From Sphingobacterium sp. HMA12 (GTDB lineage: Bacteria > Bacteroidota > Bacteroidia > Sphingobacteriales > Sphingobacteriaceae), in the NCBI RefSeq assembly GCF_002933815.1, contig NZ_BEYR01000002.1, positions 248,001 to 312,000 on the forward strand: a stretch of DNA of 64,000 nt, read 5' to 3'. Each line of letters opens with the position of its first letter. Within the stretch, counting starts at the first letter, position 1. Made by a program: the position numbers and the translations under genes. Shown here piece after piece: positions 33,764 to 42,966 of the stretch. Under the pieces are notes generated by a model. That model was given only the letters and a program-made list of their open reading frames with translations, did not search any database and was not told the origin of the DNA.

Positions 33764-34150
33764 TTAATCTTTCCAGGCGATCACCGAAATCTCGACATTG
33801 ACATTCTTTGGTAATGTCTTCACTGCCACACACTCACGCGCCGGTTGCGCTTCTTTGAAATACTCGGCATAAACATCATTAACAAGGCTAAAGTTGCCCA
33901 TGTCGCTTAAAAAGATGGAGGCCTTGACGACATCCTGAAATGTATATCCAGCATGTGATAGAATGGCTTCCACATTTTTCAATACCTGATGTGCCTCATC
34001 TTTTACGCCTGAAGATACCAGTTCCATCGTCTCTGGAACAAGTGGAATCTGTCCGGAAACATAAAGGGTATTACCTGCTTTGATTGCTTGATTATAGGGG
34101 CCTATTGCCGCAGGAGCTTTGTCTGTATTGAAAATCTCTTTTTTTGACAT
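33764..34150 (-). CDS. ridA: RidA family enamine/imine deaminase
   Basis: A 128-residue RidA/YjgF protein that hydrolyses reactive 2-aminoacrylate and related enamines formed by PLP enzymes, protecting those enzymes in the cytoplasm. Family marks: APAAIGPYNQAIKAGNTLYVSGQIPL at the N-terminus, and PARECVAVKTLPKNVNVEISVIAWKD, whose arginine is the carboxylate-binding residue and whose late Glu completes the site. The length is typical. The EamA start follows 3 bases after its stop. Confidence 0.94.
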   Translation of the reverse strand: MSKKEIFNTDKAPAAIGPYNQAIKAGNTLYVSGQIPLVPETMELVSSGVKDEAHQVLKNVEAILSHAGYTFQDVVKASIFLSDMGNFSLVNDVYAEYFKEAQPARECVAVKTLPKNVNVEISVIAWKD

Positions 34151-34160
34151 GGTTGCTTGT

Positions 34161-34292
34161 TTAGGATGAAAAAAATATTTTATAGATCAACCCCAATAAA
34201 AAGACAATAATAGCCGTTGCATTAATGATATGCATGGCTTTAATATTGCCATTGGTGGGGCGGTCGGCATTGCGCTTTCTGAAAAAGTACAT
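34161..34292 (-). CDS. DUF6728-like single-TM micro-protein
   Basis: A 43-residue protein, too short for most ORF callers: MYFFRKRNADRPTNGNIKAM followed by HIINATAIIVFLLGLIYKIFFSS. The pattern YFFR+++ .RP.N.N.K.MH.IN...I..FL..LI is the one I associate with DUF6728 in Bacteroidota. A basic N-terminal stretch precedes a single C-terminal TM helix. An in-frame stop just upstream makes the ATG at 34292 the only good start. It lies 10 bases before RidA, so it is cotranscribed. The function is unknown. Confidence 0.72.
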   Translation of the reverse strand: MYFFRKRNADRPTNGNIKAMHIINATAIIVFLLGLIYKIFFSS

Positions 34293-34343
34293 GGAACTAA
34301 GTTACAACAGTAAATTAAAAAGTGAAAATTAAAAAGCAAAAAT

Positions 34344-34376
34344 TTTGGGATAGCGCAAAGACAAATCCTAACTTTA
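34344..34376 (+). promoter_or_regulatory. Predicted promoter of nagA
   Basis: TTTG (34344-34347), a 21-base spacer and TAACTTTA (34369-34376, one mismatch to TAnnTTTG). Transcription would start near 34383, about 160 bases before the preferred nagA start. Confidence 0.4.
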
Positions 34377-34542
34377 ACAACAGAAGCGTACGCTGCAAGC
34401 TTTTACGCTCAGCAATGCCTGAATGTAAATGACCGAAACAGAGATAAACCTGTTCCGGCTCGGAAAGCGATATCGGGTTTTAGATGAGGACGACAAGCCA
34501 AAATTGGTACTGTCAAGCAGCTTAATTTATACTAATTTTTTG

Positions 34543-35649
34543 ATGGAAAAAACAGCATTGATTGGCGGTAGGATTTATACCGGAACTGAAATTTTAGCGC
34601 AGAAAGCATTGCTTTTGGACGAAGGGAAAATAGTGGGTATAGTAGATGACAGGGATCTTCCGGAGGGATATCGGCTGCTCGATGTCAAAGGGGCTAATAT
34701 TTGTGCCGGATTGGTCGACCTGCAGTTGTATGGTGATGGGGAGGATCTTTATTCTGCCGAACTTAGTGTGGAAGCATTGGAACGAATCTCCAACGGATTG
34801 ATTGATAAGGGTACGACTTCCTATATGATGACTTTGGCAACAAATACAATTCCGGTCTTTAAAGAGGCCATTCGCGTTGCTGAGGATTATCATCATGATG
34901 CGTTTTTAGGACTGCATCTCGAAGGCCCTTTTCTGAATGCAAAAAAACGGGGAGCTCATCCCGAAGAACTGATAATTGCACCTACGAAGGAAAGGATCGA
35001 AGAGCTGTTACAGGGAAATAAAGTTGTCAGGATGATGACGATTGCCCCTGAATGTTTTTCGGGCGAGACGCTAGCGTATTTGCAAGGTTATCAGCTGCTG
35101 CTCAGTGCCGGGCATAGCAATGCTACTTTCGAGGAAGGGACACATGGTTATGATTCGGGAATTCCGACGAGTACACATCTGTTCAACGCGATGTCGCCGC
35201 TGCATCATCGCGAAGTAGGTTTGGTTGGTGCTATTTTTAATCACAACAGGGCCTGCGCGAGCATTATTGTCGATGGACATCATGTCAGCTTTGAAGCTGT
35301 GAAAATTGCCAAACGGCAAATGGGAGAACGTTTATTTATGATTACGGATGCTGTGGCGGCATGCAGTAAGGGGATCTATCAGCATGTATTGAATGATGGT
35401 TATTATGCCTTGCCGGACGGAACTATTTCGGGTGCGGCAATTTCCCTGTTTGAAGGAATCAGAAACTGTGTGGAGCAAGTTGGAATTCCGCTGGATGAGG
35501 CGATCCGGATGTCTACGACTTATCCAGCTAAGCTATTGCAGCGAAGTGATATCGGGAACTTAAATGCGGGAAGCATCGCCAATGTCATCGTATTTACGGA
35601 TGACTTCAGGCTGGAACATGTTATCTTTAAAGGGGAGCTACGTGATTGA
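34543..35649 (+). CDS. nagA: N-acetylglucosamine-6-phosphate deacetylase
   Basis: Cytoplasmic amidohydrolase converting GlcNAc-6-P to GlcN-6-P and acetate. From the ATG at 34543 (MEKTALIGGRIYTG) it has 368 residues, the usual size; the frame extends to an ATG at 34429, but those 38 extra residues look unlike the family. Motifs: GLVDLQLYGDGEDLYS, LGLHLEGPFLNAKKRGAHP (metal Glu), LSAGHSNATFEEG, THLFNAMSPLHHREVGLVGAI, IIVDGHHVSFEAV and MITDAVAA (catalytic Asp). It would accept GlcNAc-6-P produced by the MurQ encoded at 61006 in this window. It stands alone, with a GHL10 gene downstream. Confidence 0.94.
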   Translation: MEKTALIGGRIYTGTEILAQKALLLDEGKIVGIVDDRDLPEGYRLLDVKGANICAGLVDLQLYGDGEDLYSAELSVEALERISNGLIDKGTTSYMMTLATNTIPVFKEAIRVAEDYHHDAFLGLHLEGPFLNAKKRGAHPEELIIAPTKERIEELLQGNKVVRMMTIAPECFSGETLAYLQGYQLLLSAGHSNATFEEGTHGYDSGIPTSTHLFNAMSPLHHREVGLVGAIFNHNRACASIIVDGHHVSFEAVKIAKRQMGERLFMITDAVAACSKGIYQHVLNDGYYALPDGTISGAAISLFEGIRNCVEQVGIPLDEAIRMSTTYPAKLLQRSDIGNLNAGSIANVIVFTDDFRLEHVIFKGELRD

Positions 35650-35781
35650 TCTTCGGGTAGCAAGAGTTCTCAGGTGGTATGAGTTCGTAAATTGAATTAG
35701 ATTGCTTGGTTGTCTGATAATGAAATATATACAGCTTCTTTTCGTCCGATAGAAATATCTTCTTAAAGCGGATGGGTGACG

Positions 35782-35819
35782 GCTAAATTTCTTTTCTATT
35801 GAAATTTAGCTTAGTTTTG
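35782..35819 (+). promoter_or_regulatory. Promoter of GHL10 lipoprotein gene preceded by a 10-bp inverted repeat
   Basis: TAGTTTTG (35812-35819) is a full TAnnTTTG, 39 bases before the start codon. GCTAAATTTC (35782-35791) and GAAATTTAGC (35801-35810) form a perfect dyad across the place where the -33 box should be, so a repressor or activator site is plausible. Confidence 0.45.
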
Positions 35820-35857
35820 GGGGTTAGTTTGAAAAAAAACATAATATCTATAGCTTG

Positions 35858-37480
35858 ATGAAACGTTCCTTATTATTTTTAACTACGGCACTCTTTCTTT
35901 TGTCTTCTTGTTCATCCAAGAAAAATAAAAAGCAAGAACCTGTAAACACGAATACCAATGTTGAAATTGTAAAAAAAGATCCCCCTTCGGTTCCAAAACG
36001 GGAGCGGATGAAAAATACGATAGAGACAAAAGAACAGCCTGCGGTTGAAAAAAAGAAGGATATCGTTGTTGATCTTCCGCCTGTGCCCCGTGAGTTTCGT
36101 GCGGCTTGGGTAGCTTCTGTTGCCAATATCAACTGGCCGAGCAAAAATTATCTCAGTACAGCTGAACAGCAGCAGGAAGCAATTGGCATTCTGGATTTTT
36201 TGAAGAACAATAATTTCAATGCGGTTATCTTTCAGGTGCGTCCTTCGGCAGATGCTTTTTATAAGAGCGATCTCGAGCCATGGTCATATTTTTTGACGGG
36301 AACGGAGGGGCAAGCACCGTCACCTTATTATGATCCACTTGAATTTTGGGTTGAACAGGCGCACAAAAGGGGAATTGAGCTTCATGTTTGGCTAAATCCT
36401 TATCGTGCACACCATACTGCTGGTGGAGCTGTGACTTCGGCTTCGATGGCCCGTAAGATGCCAGAATCCGTAGTGAAGTTAAAACAGGGCTATTATTGGT
36501 TTGACCCGTCCAAACAATCGACACAGGATCATGCCGAACGTGTTGTAATGGATATCGTTAAGCGCTATGATATTGACGGGGTGCATTTCGACGATTATTT
36601 CTATCCCTATGCTGAATACAATGGCGGACAGGATTTTCCGGATTCGGACAGCTATAATGAGTTTAAACGTAACGGTGGTACATTGTCACGTGGTGATTTC
36701 AGAAGAAACAGTGTGAATACCTTTATTGAGCGGATTTACAAGGATATCAAAAAGGAAAAAAACTTTGTAAAATTCGGTATCAGTCCTTTCGGAATCTGGA
36801 AGCCCGGGTATCCTGCTGGAATTCAGGGGTCAAGCCAATACGATATGCTATATGCTGACGCCAAATTGTGGTTGAATAAGGGTTGGATTGACTATTTTGC
36901 GCCACAGCTTTATTGGCCTATCCAACCGGCAAAACAGAGCTATACGGCTTTGTTAAAATGGTGGGAAAGCGAGAATACAATGGGACGCCATCTTTGGCCG
37001 GGTATCAACACAGTCGGAAGACGCGGGCCGGAGTATGTACAGGAAATTGTCAATCAGGTAGCTGCAGCACGCAATATTTTGCCGGATAACCGGGATGGTG
37101 TCATCCATTGGAGTTTGGCCGGACTGACCAAAAATCCTGCAATGACGCAGGCGCTGGTGGATGGACCTTATCAGTTTAAAGCTTTGGTGCCGACAAGTCC
37201 ATGGCTCAATGCGAATCCTTTGCTGAAGCCGACTTTACTGTTGACGCCGCAAGGAAACAATGTTTTCTTAAAATGGCAACATCAACAAATTGATCAGGTC
37301 GCTCAATGGGTATTATACCTGAATTATGGTGGCGAGTGGAAATATGAGATCTTGGAACCCGGAGTAACAACGAAAGATGTACCGACGGCATTGAACAATA
37401 AAAAATTGCAGTATGTTGCGGTAAAGGCTATTGATCGTTTGAGCAATGAAAGTCCTTATATCGCTGAAAAAGTCAAATAA
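35858..37480 (+). CDS. GHL10 (DUF187) family glycoside hydrolase-like lipoprotein
   Basis: A 540-residue predicted outer-membrane or periplasmic lipoprotein (lipobox LLSSC followed by SSKKNKK). After a charged linker the GHL10 barrel starts at REFRAAWVASVANINWPSKNY and continues through IFQVRPSADAFYKSDLEPWSYFLTG, ELHVWLNPYRAHH, YDIDGVHFDDYFYPY, VKFGISPFGIWKPG and YFAPQLYWPI, then a C-terminal Ig/FN3-like domain (about 435-540). The frame extends one codon upstream with TTG, but the ATG at 35858 is preferred. It is a paralog of the partial gene at 1-917 and of the pseudogene at 55930. The substrate is unknown. Confidence 0.92.
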   Translation: MKRSLLFLTTALFLLSSCSSKKNKKQEPVNTNTNVEIVKKDPPSVPKRERMKNTIETKEQPAVEKKKDIVVDLPPVPREFRAAWVASVANINWPSKNYLSTAEQQQEAIGILDFLKNNNFNAVIFQVRPSADAFYKSDLEPWSYFLTGTEGQAPSPYYDPLEFWVEQAHKRGIELHVWLNPYRAHHTAGGAVTSASMARKMPESVVKLKQGYYWFDPSKQSTQDHAERVVMDIVKRYDIDGVHFDDYFYPYAEYNGGQDFPDSDSYNEFKRNGGTLSRGDFRRNSVNTFIERIYKDIKKEKNFVKFGISPFGIWKPGYPAGIQGSSQYDMLYADAKLWLNKGWIDYFAPQLYWPIQPAKQSYTALLKWWESENTMGRHLWPGINTVGRRGPEYVQEIVNQVAAARNILPDNRDGVIHWSLAGLTKNPAMTQALVDGPYQFKALVPTSPWLNANPLLKPTLLLTPQGNNVFLKWQHQQIDQVAQWVLYLNYGGEWKYEILEPGVTTKDVPTALNNKKLQYVAVKAIDRLSNESPYIAEKVK

Positions 37481-37500
37481 AGAATTTTTGTACTATTTGG

Positions 37501-37534
37501 AAAAGGGGTATCTGACATTTCGGATATCCCTTTT
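37501..37534 (+). terminator. Intrinsic terminator of GHL10 lipoprotein gene
   Basis: 37501-37512 pairs with 37523-37534 (12 bp, one G-T wobble), loop of 10, followed by GCTTTTTTAT, 20 bases after the stop. Confidence 0.85.
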
Positions 37535-37680
37535 GCTTTTTTATATCTTATTATTATTTGATATGCTTCTATACCGAATGGGAGAACGTATTTGTCTTTT
37601 TTAGATCACAAATGTTGGTAATTGTTGAAACACAGTGATTTTGTTTTGAATTTTGATCTGTCCGGGGTAAATTTAGGGAT

Positions 37681-38235
37681 ATGGAAGAGATCTATAAAAC
37701 CGTAAGTGACTCAGTCATTCGGATTTCACAGTTGATGTTGCCGTCCAACGCTAATTTCGGCGGAAAGATCCATGGAGGATATATTTTGTCTTTGATGGAT
37801 CAAATCGCTTTTGCGGTAGCCTCTAAGTTTTCAGCACATTATTGCGTGACAGCTTCGGTGGGTAAAGTCGATTTTTTGAAACCGATAGAGGTAGGAGAGT
37901 TGGTCACATTAATTGCATCCGTTAATTACGTCGGCAATTCGTCCATGGAGGTGGGGATCCGGGTGGAAGCCATGAATATCCAGACGGGTGAAACAAAACA
38001 TTGCAACTCCTCTTATTTTACCATGGTTGCTAAAGATGAATCGGGTAGACCAGCGCGGGTACCGCGGTTGATTTTAGAGAATGAGAAGGACGTGTTTCGA
38101 TTTTATCGTTGTGTGGTCAAGATGGAGGTGGATAAAGAGCGTGATCGCGCGATTCATGACTTGGAGCGTGACTCCTTGGAGCAACAGGCTTATATTAAAA
38201 AGCATTACGATGTAAAGATCCTATTAAAAACATAA
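37681..38235 (+). CDS. Acyl-CoA thioesterase, hotdog fold (YciA/BFIT-like)
   Basis: A 184-residue cytoplasmic thioesterase. The hotdog signature NANFGGKIHGGYILSLMDQIAFAVASKFS (residues about 20-48) carries the catalytic acid in the D-Q-I-A-F-A helix, followed by VTASVGKVDFLKPIEVGELVTLIASVNYVGNSSMEVGIRVEA, typical of the acyl-CoA hydrolase group. It cleaves acyl-CoA to free acid and CoA; chain-length preference cannot be read. The C-terminal 50 residues are a charged helical extension. It converges with SusCD operon B at a shared terminator. Confidence 0.9.
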   Translation: MEEIYKTVSDSVIRISQLMLPSNANFGGKIHGGYILSLMDQIAFAVASKFSAHYCVTASVGKVDFLKPIEVGELVTLIASVNYVGNSSMEVGIRVEAMNIQTGETKHCNSSYFTMVAKDESGRPARVPRLILENEKDVFRFYRCVVKMEVDKERDRAIHDLERDSLEQQAYIKKHYDVKILLKT

Positions 38236-38268
38236 TGGGCTATCTTGTTGTGATAGCCCATTATGTTT
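38228..38268. terminator. Bidirectional terminator between thioesterase gene and SusCD operon B
   Basis: A 17-bp perfect stem (38228-38244 with 38252-38268) overlaps the stop codons of both convergent genes. On the minus strand it is followed by TTTAATAG; on the plus strand the stem alone must act. Confidence 0.8.
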
Positions 38269-39562
38269 AGATTGCTGGATCTGCAGGTGTATTCGGATTG
38301 CCGATTCTCTCTTGATCAGGATAAGGATAGAAATTTCGGTTTCGTTCTGTTGTATTTTGTGGCGGGGCAGCACGGTCAAATCGTCTGCTATCCTCCAGTC
38401 GTAAACCTGACATAAATAATTCCGCGCAGCGTTGTTTATAGACTTCGAGCAGCAGGTCGTTTTTGGTGAGGGCTCCAGCATATGCAGGTAATCCGGCATT
38501 GACGTTGAATAGGTCGCCGGCAGTTTGTGTACGCACTTCATTGATCAGATCGCGTGCCTCGGTCAATGAACCGTTGTTCCGTAATAAGGCTTCGGCTTTG
38601 ATCAATTTCATTTCGTCTGGTAAGTAAACAGGAACTTCTCCGTTCTGTGTTTGGGCAAAGCCTTTAAGTTGTAGCGTAGTGCCACTGACTGTGGTATAGA
38701 AGTCAAGACGTTTATCGCCGGTATCGAACAGTCCGGTCGGAAGTCCTAAGTTCTCTCTAACAATGTAATACTTCAGGATACTGGTTTGATTCCAGAGTGG
38801 ATTGACATTGATCGCGGTATAAGTGAATGTACTTTTCTTGGTCAAATCAACAAGATTAGCCTCGCTATAGGCTTGTTGGTAATTTCCGGCCATGAGGTTG
38901 AAGCGGGCGTTGAAAGCGTGTAGGCAATTCAGCAAGTTAATGGTTGAGCCGGTTACCGTCGAGGTAAATTCTGTCGATACGGGGGTTTGTTGCACCAGGG
39001 CAATTGCTGTGTTCAATGATTTGATTGCCTCAGCAAGAACTGCTTGTCTATCAGCGAAAGTCACTTTGCCATCCTTTTGAGTCTGTGTATTCGCTTTCTC
39101 AAAGCTCGTTGCGAGTGCGCCAAGCGCTATTGCTCGGTATAAGTGAGCATTTGCCAATGTGCCGGATAGTGTTCCGCCAGTTAAAGTACTAATGGATGCG
39201 GCATTGTTCAGCACACTTTCACTCATACCAAGGAGTTTTTGCATGCTAGACCACAGTGTCAGGATATTTCCGTTTGCTGTGGGTAATTCGGTGCCACCTG
39301 CTTCAAGTTCTAAGGTGTTGGTAAACGTGGCAACACCTTTGAGTTCGCGTGCTGTGACCGCGGGATAAAAATATGCTGCGGCTATCCCATTAGTCGAATA
39401 GTACATCTGTAATCCGGCACTAATAGCAATGATCCCTTCCCGAGTTGTTGGGACAGTATTTCCGCTAGGTTGATTTATATTCGGCACATCCATTTTACAG
39501 CTAGTAAGACTCATGGTCAGTGCAGTAAATAGGAATAAGTTATAATTGAAAATCTTTTTCAT
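38267..39562 (-). CDS. SusD/RagB-like outer-membrane lipoprotein (pair B)
   Basis: A 431-residue lipoprotein, short for a SusD protein (usually 480-640), with signal peptide MKKIFNYNLFLFTALTMSLTSC and lipobox LTSC-KMD. SusD marks include LPTANGNILTLWSSMQKLLGMSESVL, the TPR-like HLYRAIALGALATSFEKAN, LLEVYKQRCAELFMSGLRLEDSRRFDRAAPPQN and the ending FYPYPDQERIGNPNTP. It is the substrate-binding lid for the SusC of pair B, 98 bases downstream of it. The ligand is unknown. Confidence 0.93.
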   Translation of the reverse strand: MKKIFNYNLFLFTALTMSLTSCKMDVPNINQPSGNTVPTTREGIIAISAGLQMYYSTNGIAAAYFYPAVTARELKGVATFTNTLELEAGGTELPTANGNILTLWSSMQKLLGMSESVLNNAASISTLTGGTLSGTLANAHLYRAIALGALATSFEKANTQTQKDGKVTFADRQAVLAEAIKSLNTAIALVQQTPVSTEFTSTVTGSTINLLNCLHAFNARFNLMAGNYQQAYSEANLVDLTKKSTFTYTAINVNPLWNQTSILKYYIVRENLGLPTGLFDTGDKRLDFYTTVSGTTLQLKGFAQTQNGEVPVYLPDEMKLIKAEALLRNNGSLTEARDLINEVRTQTAGDLFNVNAGLPAYAGALTKNDLLLEVYKQRCAELFMSGLRLEDSRRFDRAAPPQNTTERNRNFYPYPDQERIGNPNTPADPAI

Positions 39563-39660
39563 TGAAATATTTTTTAAGGATGATAAGACAGCTGTGAATG
39601 ATTTTATGTATTCAACGATCTATGGGTGTCTAAACATCATGGTTATCCTATATTGTTAAA

Positions 39661-42600
39661 TTAAAATGTTAGATTAACGCCTGCAATGACCTGTCTTGGG
39701 AGTGGGACTTCGACAAAATCGAATCCACGGACGGCATTGCTCTGTCCGGCAGCATTAACTTCAGGATCCCAGCCGCTATAATTGTCGAAAGAGAGTAAAT
39801 TGCGTCCAGCTAGAGAAAAACGAATATTTTTGATTTTTGAATTTGGACGTGCCCAATTGTAGGATGCTGACACTTCTCTTACTTTGACGAAGGATCCTTT
39901 TTCAATCCAATTTTCCATAATGGAGAATAATGCTGCTGAAGTACCTTTGGGAACCTCACCTCTCAGTTCAGGCTCATACCCCGCAAGACCACCATATAAG
40001 TCGCGGTCACCGACACGTCTAGTGAAATTAAAGACATCCTGTCCGACAACGGCATCCAATTGAGCTCTAAAAGTCCATTTTGATCCGACATTGATTTCAT
40101 TGATCAATGAACCTGTCCAGTCTGGATTAGGGTCGCCAATGACTTTTTTAAGTGTGGCGCCTGTAGGGACACCGTTGTTGTCTTTTCCAACTTTGGCTGT
40201 TGTCGGAAGGCCAGCGGCGTTGTGATAGATAGACCCGTCTTCATTGCGTGCAAAGTAGGTCGCGTAAAAAGCCCCCAAAGGGTATCCGTTGACCGCTGCA
40301 ACTTGTCCGAATCCTGCGGAATACATTAATATTCCCCCTGGGACATTATTGACGACGTTTTTGTTATGGGAGTAAACAGCCGTAATATTCCATTTGAAGT
40401 TTTCTTTTAATACAGGGACCCCGCGCAATAGAAATTCCATCCCCCGATTGGTCATCGTGCCAATATTTGCATACTGTACACTGTAACCTGTAGAAGGAGT
40501 CAGATTGATATCCAAGAGTAGATCTTTCACATTTTTTCGGTAATAGGAGAATTCTAGCCCTAAACGGTCTCTGAACATGCTCAGATCTGTACCTATTTCG
40601 AATTCTTCTTGACGCTCAGGTTTTATGCCCTCGTTACCCATGCGATCTGTGGGAATGATCCCATTAATTCCACCGGTATTAAATGGAGAATAATTCGTGT
40701 ATCTGTCAAAAGGACTAAGTGCGGTTAAATTGCCCGATTGTCCATAAGAAGCCCGGATCTTGAAACTTGAGAGAACATTATTGATGGCCGAATTCTGCCA
40801 GAATTGTTCATTGGACAAAACATAGCTTCCACTTACCTTTGGATAGAATTGGCTACGATTCTCGCTTCCAAAAACAGAGGACATGTCATATCGAATAGCA
40901 CCAGTCAAATAAATTTTCTCCTTAATTCCAAAAGTCTGTTGAAAGAAGGCGCCGAAAATATTCATATCCGAGCGGAGTTCTTTAGGGACAACAACCCCAT
41001 TGTCTATCGTTTCACCACCATATCCCATCTGCGTGGCTTTCAGGTTGGTGGACATGTTTTTTTCGGTCTGGAAGGTTACGCCTGCACCTGAAGTAGATTC
41101 TAGCCATTCTCCAATCTTTGTCTGATAGGAGGCGCTGAAATCGTTATTAAGCATAAAGGTGGTGATATCTGCGCGTTGAGCGTAGCCTTTTTCATAGGAT
41201 GGGGTGGTGTTACCCGGTGGAATATAGGCCGTTCCAAGGGAGTTGGCATTGTCAAATCCCAAGATGTAATTCAAAGTTAAGCCCTCTAGCGGTTTGGCCT
41301 GTAACGATAGATTTCCAATAAATCGGCTTGTGCGTTGCGCAAACTTGAAGTTGTTGATTGCTTCTAACGGGTTCGTCCGTTTTACAATATTGACTGGTGT
41401 CGTAGAAGGATAGTTGCCGGTTATAGGATCGCGTTCGGGATTAATAAAATTATTGCTGAAGATAAAACCAGTTAATGCACCATAGGCCTCGTTCATGCCG
41501 CCATTTGGCATTTCATTGGAATGGCTGTACACGTAATTCATTCCTGCACCGAGTTTTAGCCAGGAGTTTAGATCTTGGTCCAGACGCGCGCGGAGTCCGC
41601 CACGGGTAAAATCAGTATTCTTGATAATTCCCTGATTATTGAGGTAGGTGCCGCTGATATAGTATTTTGTGCCTGCCGTACCTCCGGACATAGAAATGTT
41701 GTTATCGGTACCGATACCAGTCTGAAAAATTTTGTCCTGGTAGTCGTATCTTGTGACATCAATCTGTGAAAGATCGGCGACATCTGTCTTGGCGAAAGTT
41801 TTGCCATAGGTATTGTAAGGTAGCTTCTTGCGTAAAGAAGAAGTTTTCAAGCTTGTGCTAAAGGTAAAAGTAGGTTTTCCTTCTCTTCCTCTTTTTGTGG
41901 TGATCTGTACCACGCCATTGCTTGCCCGTGATCCATAGATTGCAGCCGCGGCGGCGCCTTTGATGATCTCAATGTTCTCAATGTCAGCGGGATTGATGTC
42001 GACCAATCTGTTCTGACTATATCCACCTAGGTCCAATAGCTCCGCAGAAGAGTTGTTGACAATGACTCCATCTACGATGTACAGTGGGCTACCACCGCCA
42101 ACGATGGAACTAGGGCCGCGTAACTGTACGCTAATACCACCGGCTGGATTTCCGGAGTTTTGAGAGATTTGCGCTCCGGCTACTTTTCCGGTTAATGCCT
42201 GGTCAATGGAGGTTGCATTACTATTGGCGATATCTTTGGCGTTGACGGTCGATACTGCATTACCCAGGACTTTGCGGCTTGTTCCAACTGCGTTGCCGAT
42301 AACAATTACCTCATTCATCCGCACTAAATCTTCCTGCAGGCTTGGAGCGAGGGTAAGGGTTGTCTGATTTCCCAGTTCGATACTGGTAGTGTTCGGCGCA
42401 TAACCCACATTGGATAACAGAAGGTCATACTTTCCAGGATTGATAGACGTGGTCAATGTAAACTCGCCGTTTGCATTGGTGCTGACGGTCTGGTTTGTCC
42501 CTTTGAGTTTAATGGTTGTTCCAGGGACGGATTGTCCGGTGCGGGAATCGGTGACTTTGCCTTTTATCGTGTAATTTTTTTGCTGCGCAAATGCGATGGA

Positions 42601-42672
42601 ACTTGCTCCGAGCATCATTAAAAGCGCATAATAACGATAAGGCACTTTGCTGGTTAGTAAGTGTTTTATCAT
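39661..42672 (-). CDS. SusC/RagA-type TonB-linked outer-membrane channel (pair B)
   Basis: A 1003-residue SusC. The signal peptide ends SIAFAQ; the regulatory-like domain is KVTDSRTGQSVPGTTIKL; the SusC region reads EVIVIGNAVGTSRKVLGNAVSTVNAKDI; the plug has LYIVDGVIVNNSSAELLDLGGYSQNRLVDINPADIENIEIIKGAAAAAIYGSRASNGVVQITTKRG; the barrel ends QVIAGVNLTF. It has no STN domain. It is transcribed away from the SusC of pair C, with 294 bases between their starts. Confidence 0.95.
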   Translation of the reverse strand: MIKHLLTSKVPYRYYALLMMLGASSIAFAQQKNYTIKGKVTDSRTGQSVPGTTIKLKGTNQTVSTNANGEFTLTTSINPGKYDLLLSNVGYAPNTTSIELGNQTTLTLAPSLQEDLVRMNEVIVIGNAVGTSRKVLGNAVSTVNAKDIANSNATSIDQALTGKVAGAQISQNSGNPAGGISVQLRGPSSIVGGGSPLYIVDGVIVNNSSAELLDLGGYSQNRLVDINPADIENIEIIKGAAAAAIYGSRASNGVVQITTKRGREGKPTFTFSTSLKTSSLRKKLPYNTYGKTFAKTDVADLSQIDVTRYDYQDKIFQTGIGTDNNISMSGGTAGTKYYISGTYLNNQGIIKNTDFTRGGLRARLDQDLNSWLKLGAGMNYVYSHSNEMPNGGMNEAYGALTGFIFSNNFINPERDPITGNYPSTTPVNIVKRTNPLEAINNFKFAQRTSRFIGNLSLQAKPLEGLTLNYILGFDNANSLGTAYIPPGNTTPSYEKGYAQRADITTFMLNNDFSASYQTKIGEWLESTSGAGVTFQTEKNMSTNLKATQMGYGGETIDNGVVVPKELRSDMNIFGAFFQQTFGIKEKIYLTGAIRYDMSSVFGSENRSQFYPKVSGSYVLSNEQFWQNSAINNVLSSFKIRASYGQSGNLTALSPFDRYTNYSPFNTGGINGIIPTDRMGNEGIKPERQEEFEIGTDLSMFRDRLGLEFSYYRKNVKDLLLDINLTPSTGYSVQYANIGTMTNRGMEFLLRGVPVLKENFKWNITAVYSHNKNVVNNVPGGILMYSAGFGQVAAVNGYPLGAFYATYFARNEDGSIYHNAAGLPTTAKVGKDNNGVPTGATLKKVIGDPNPDWTGSLINEINVGSKWTFRAQLDAVVGQDVFNFTRRVGDRDLYGGLAGYEPELRGEVPKGTSAALFSIMENWIEKGSFVKVREVSASYNWARPNSKIKNIRFSLAGRNLLSFDNYSGWDPEVNAAGQSNAVRGFDFVEVPLPRQVIAGVNLTF

Positions 42673-42690
42673 AAAAGTCAGATTTTAATT

Positions 42691-42707
42691 CAATAGGTCT
42701 CCTATTG
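42691..42707. promoter_or_regulatory. Small dyad upstream of susC of pair B
   Basis: CAATAGG-TCT-CCTATTG is a perfect 7-bp dyad, 18 bases before the susC start on the minus strand, in the region shared with divergent pair C. In the same gap a plus-strand TAGTTTTG (42754-42761) could be the -7 box for pair C, though no good -33 TTTG is seen. The rest of 42708-42966 is T-rich on the plus strand. Confidence 0.35.
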
Positions 42708-42966
42708 TGGTTTTATTTGATATAAATATAGAGTTTTAAATGGTCTCCCGGTATAGTTTTGTATTTTTTTTGCTACATTTTGCGGTTTTATGATGTGTTA
42801 AAAGGTTTTAAAATCGTTTTTTTTAAGTTTTATGCGGTTTTTTATGGGTTTATCGTGCATGATATTGCATTTGTTATAAAATAGTTTTACATTTAGCAGC
42901 AGTTAACTAACAATCGGGAGAGGGCGATCTTTCCTGAAGCAATTATACAAACCAAACATACCTAAC

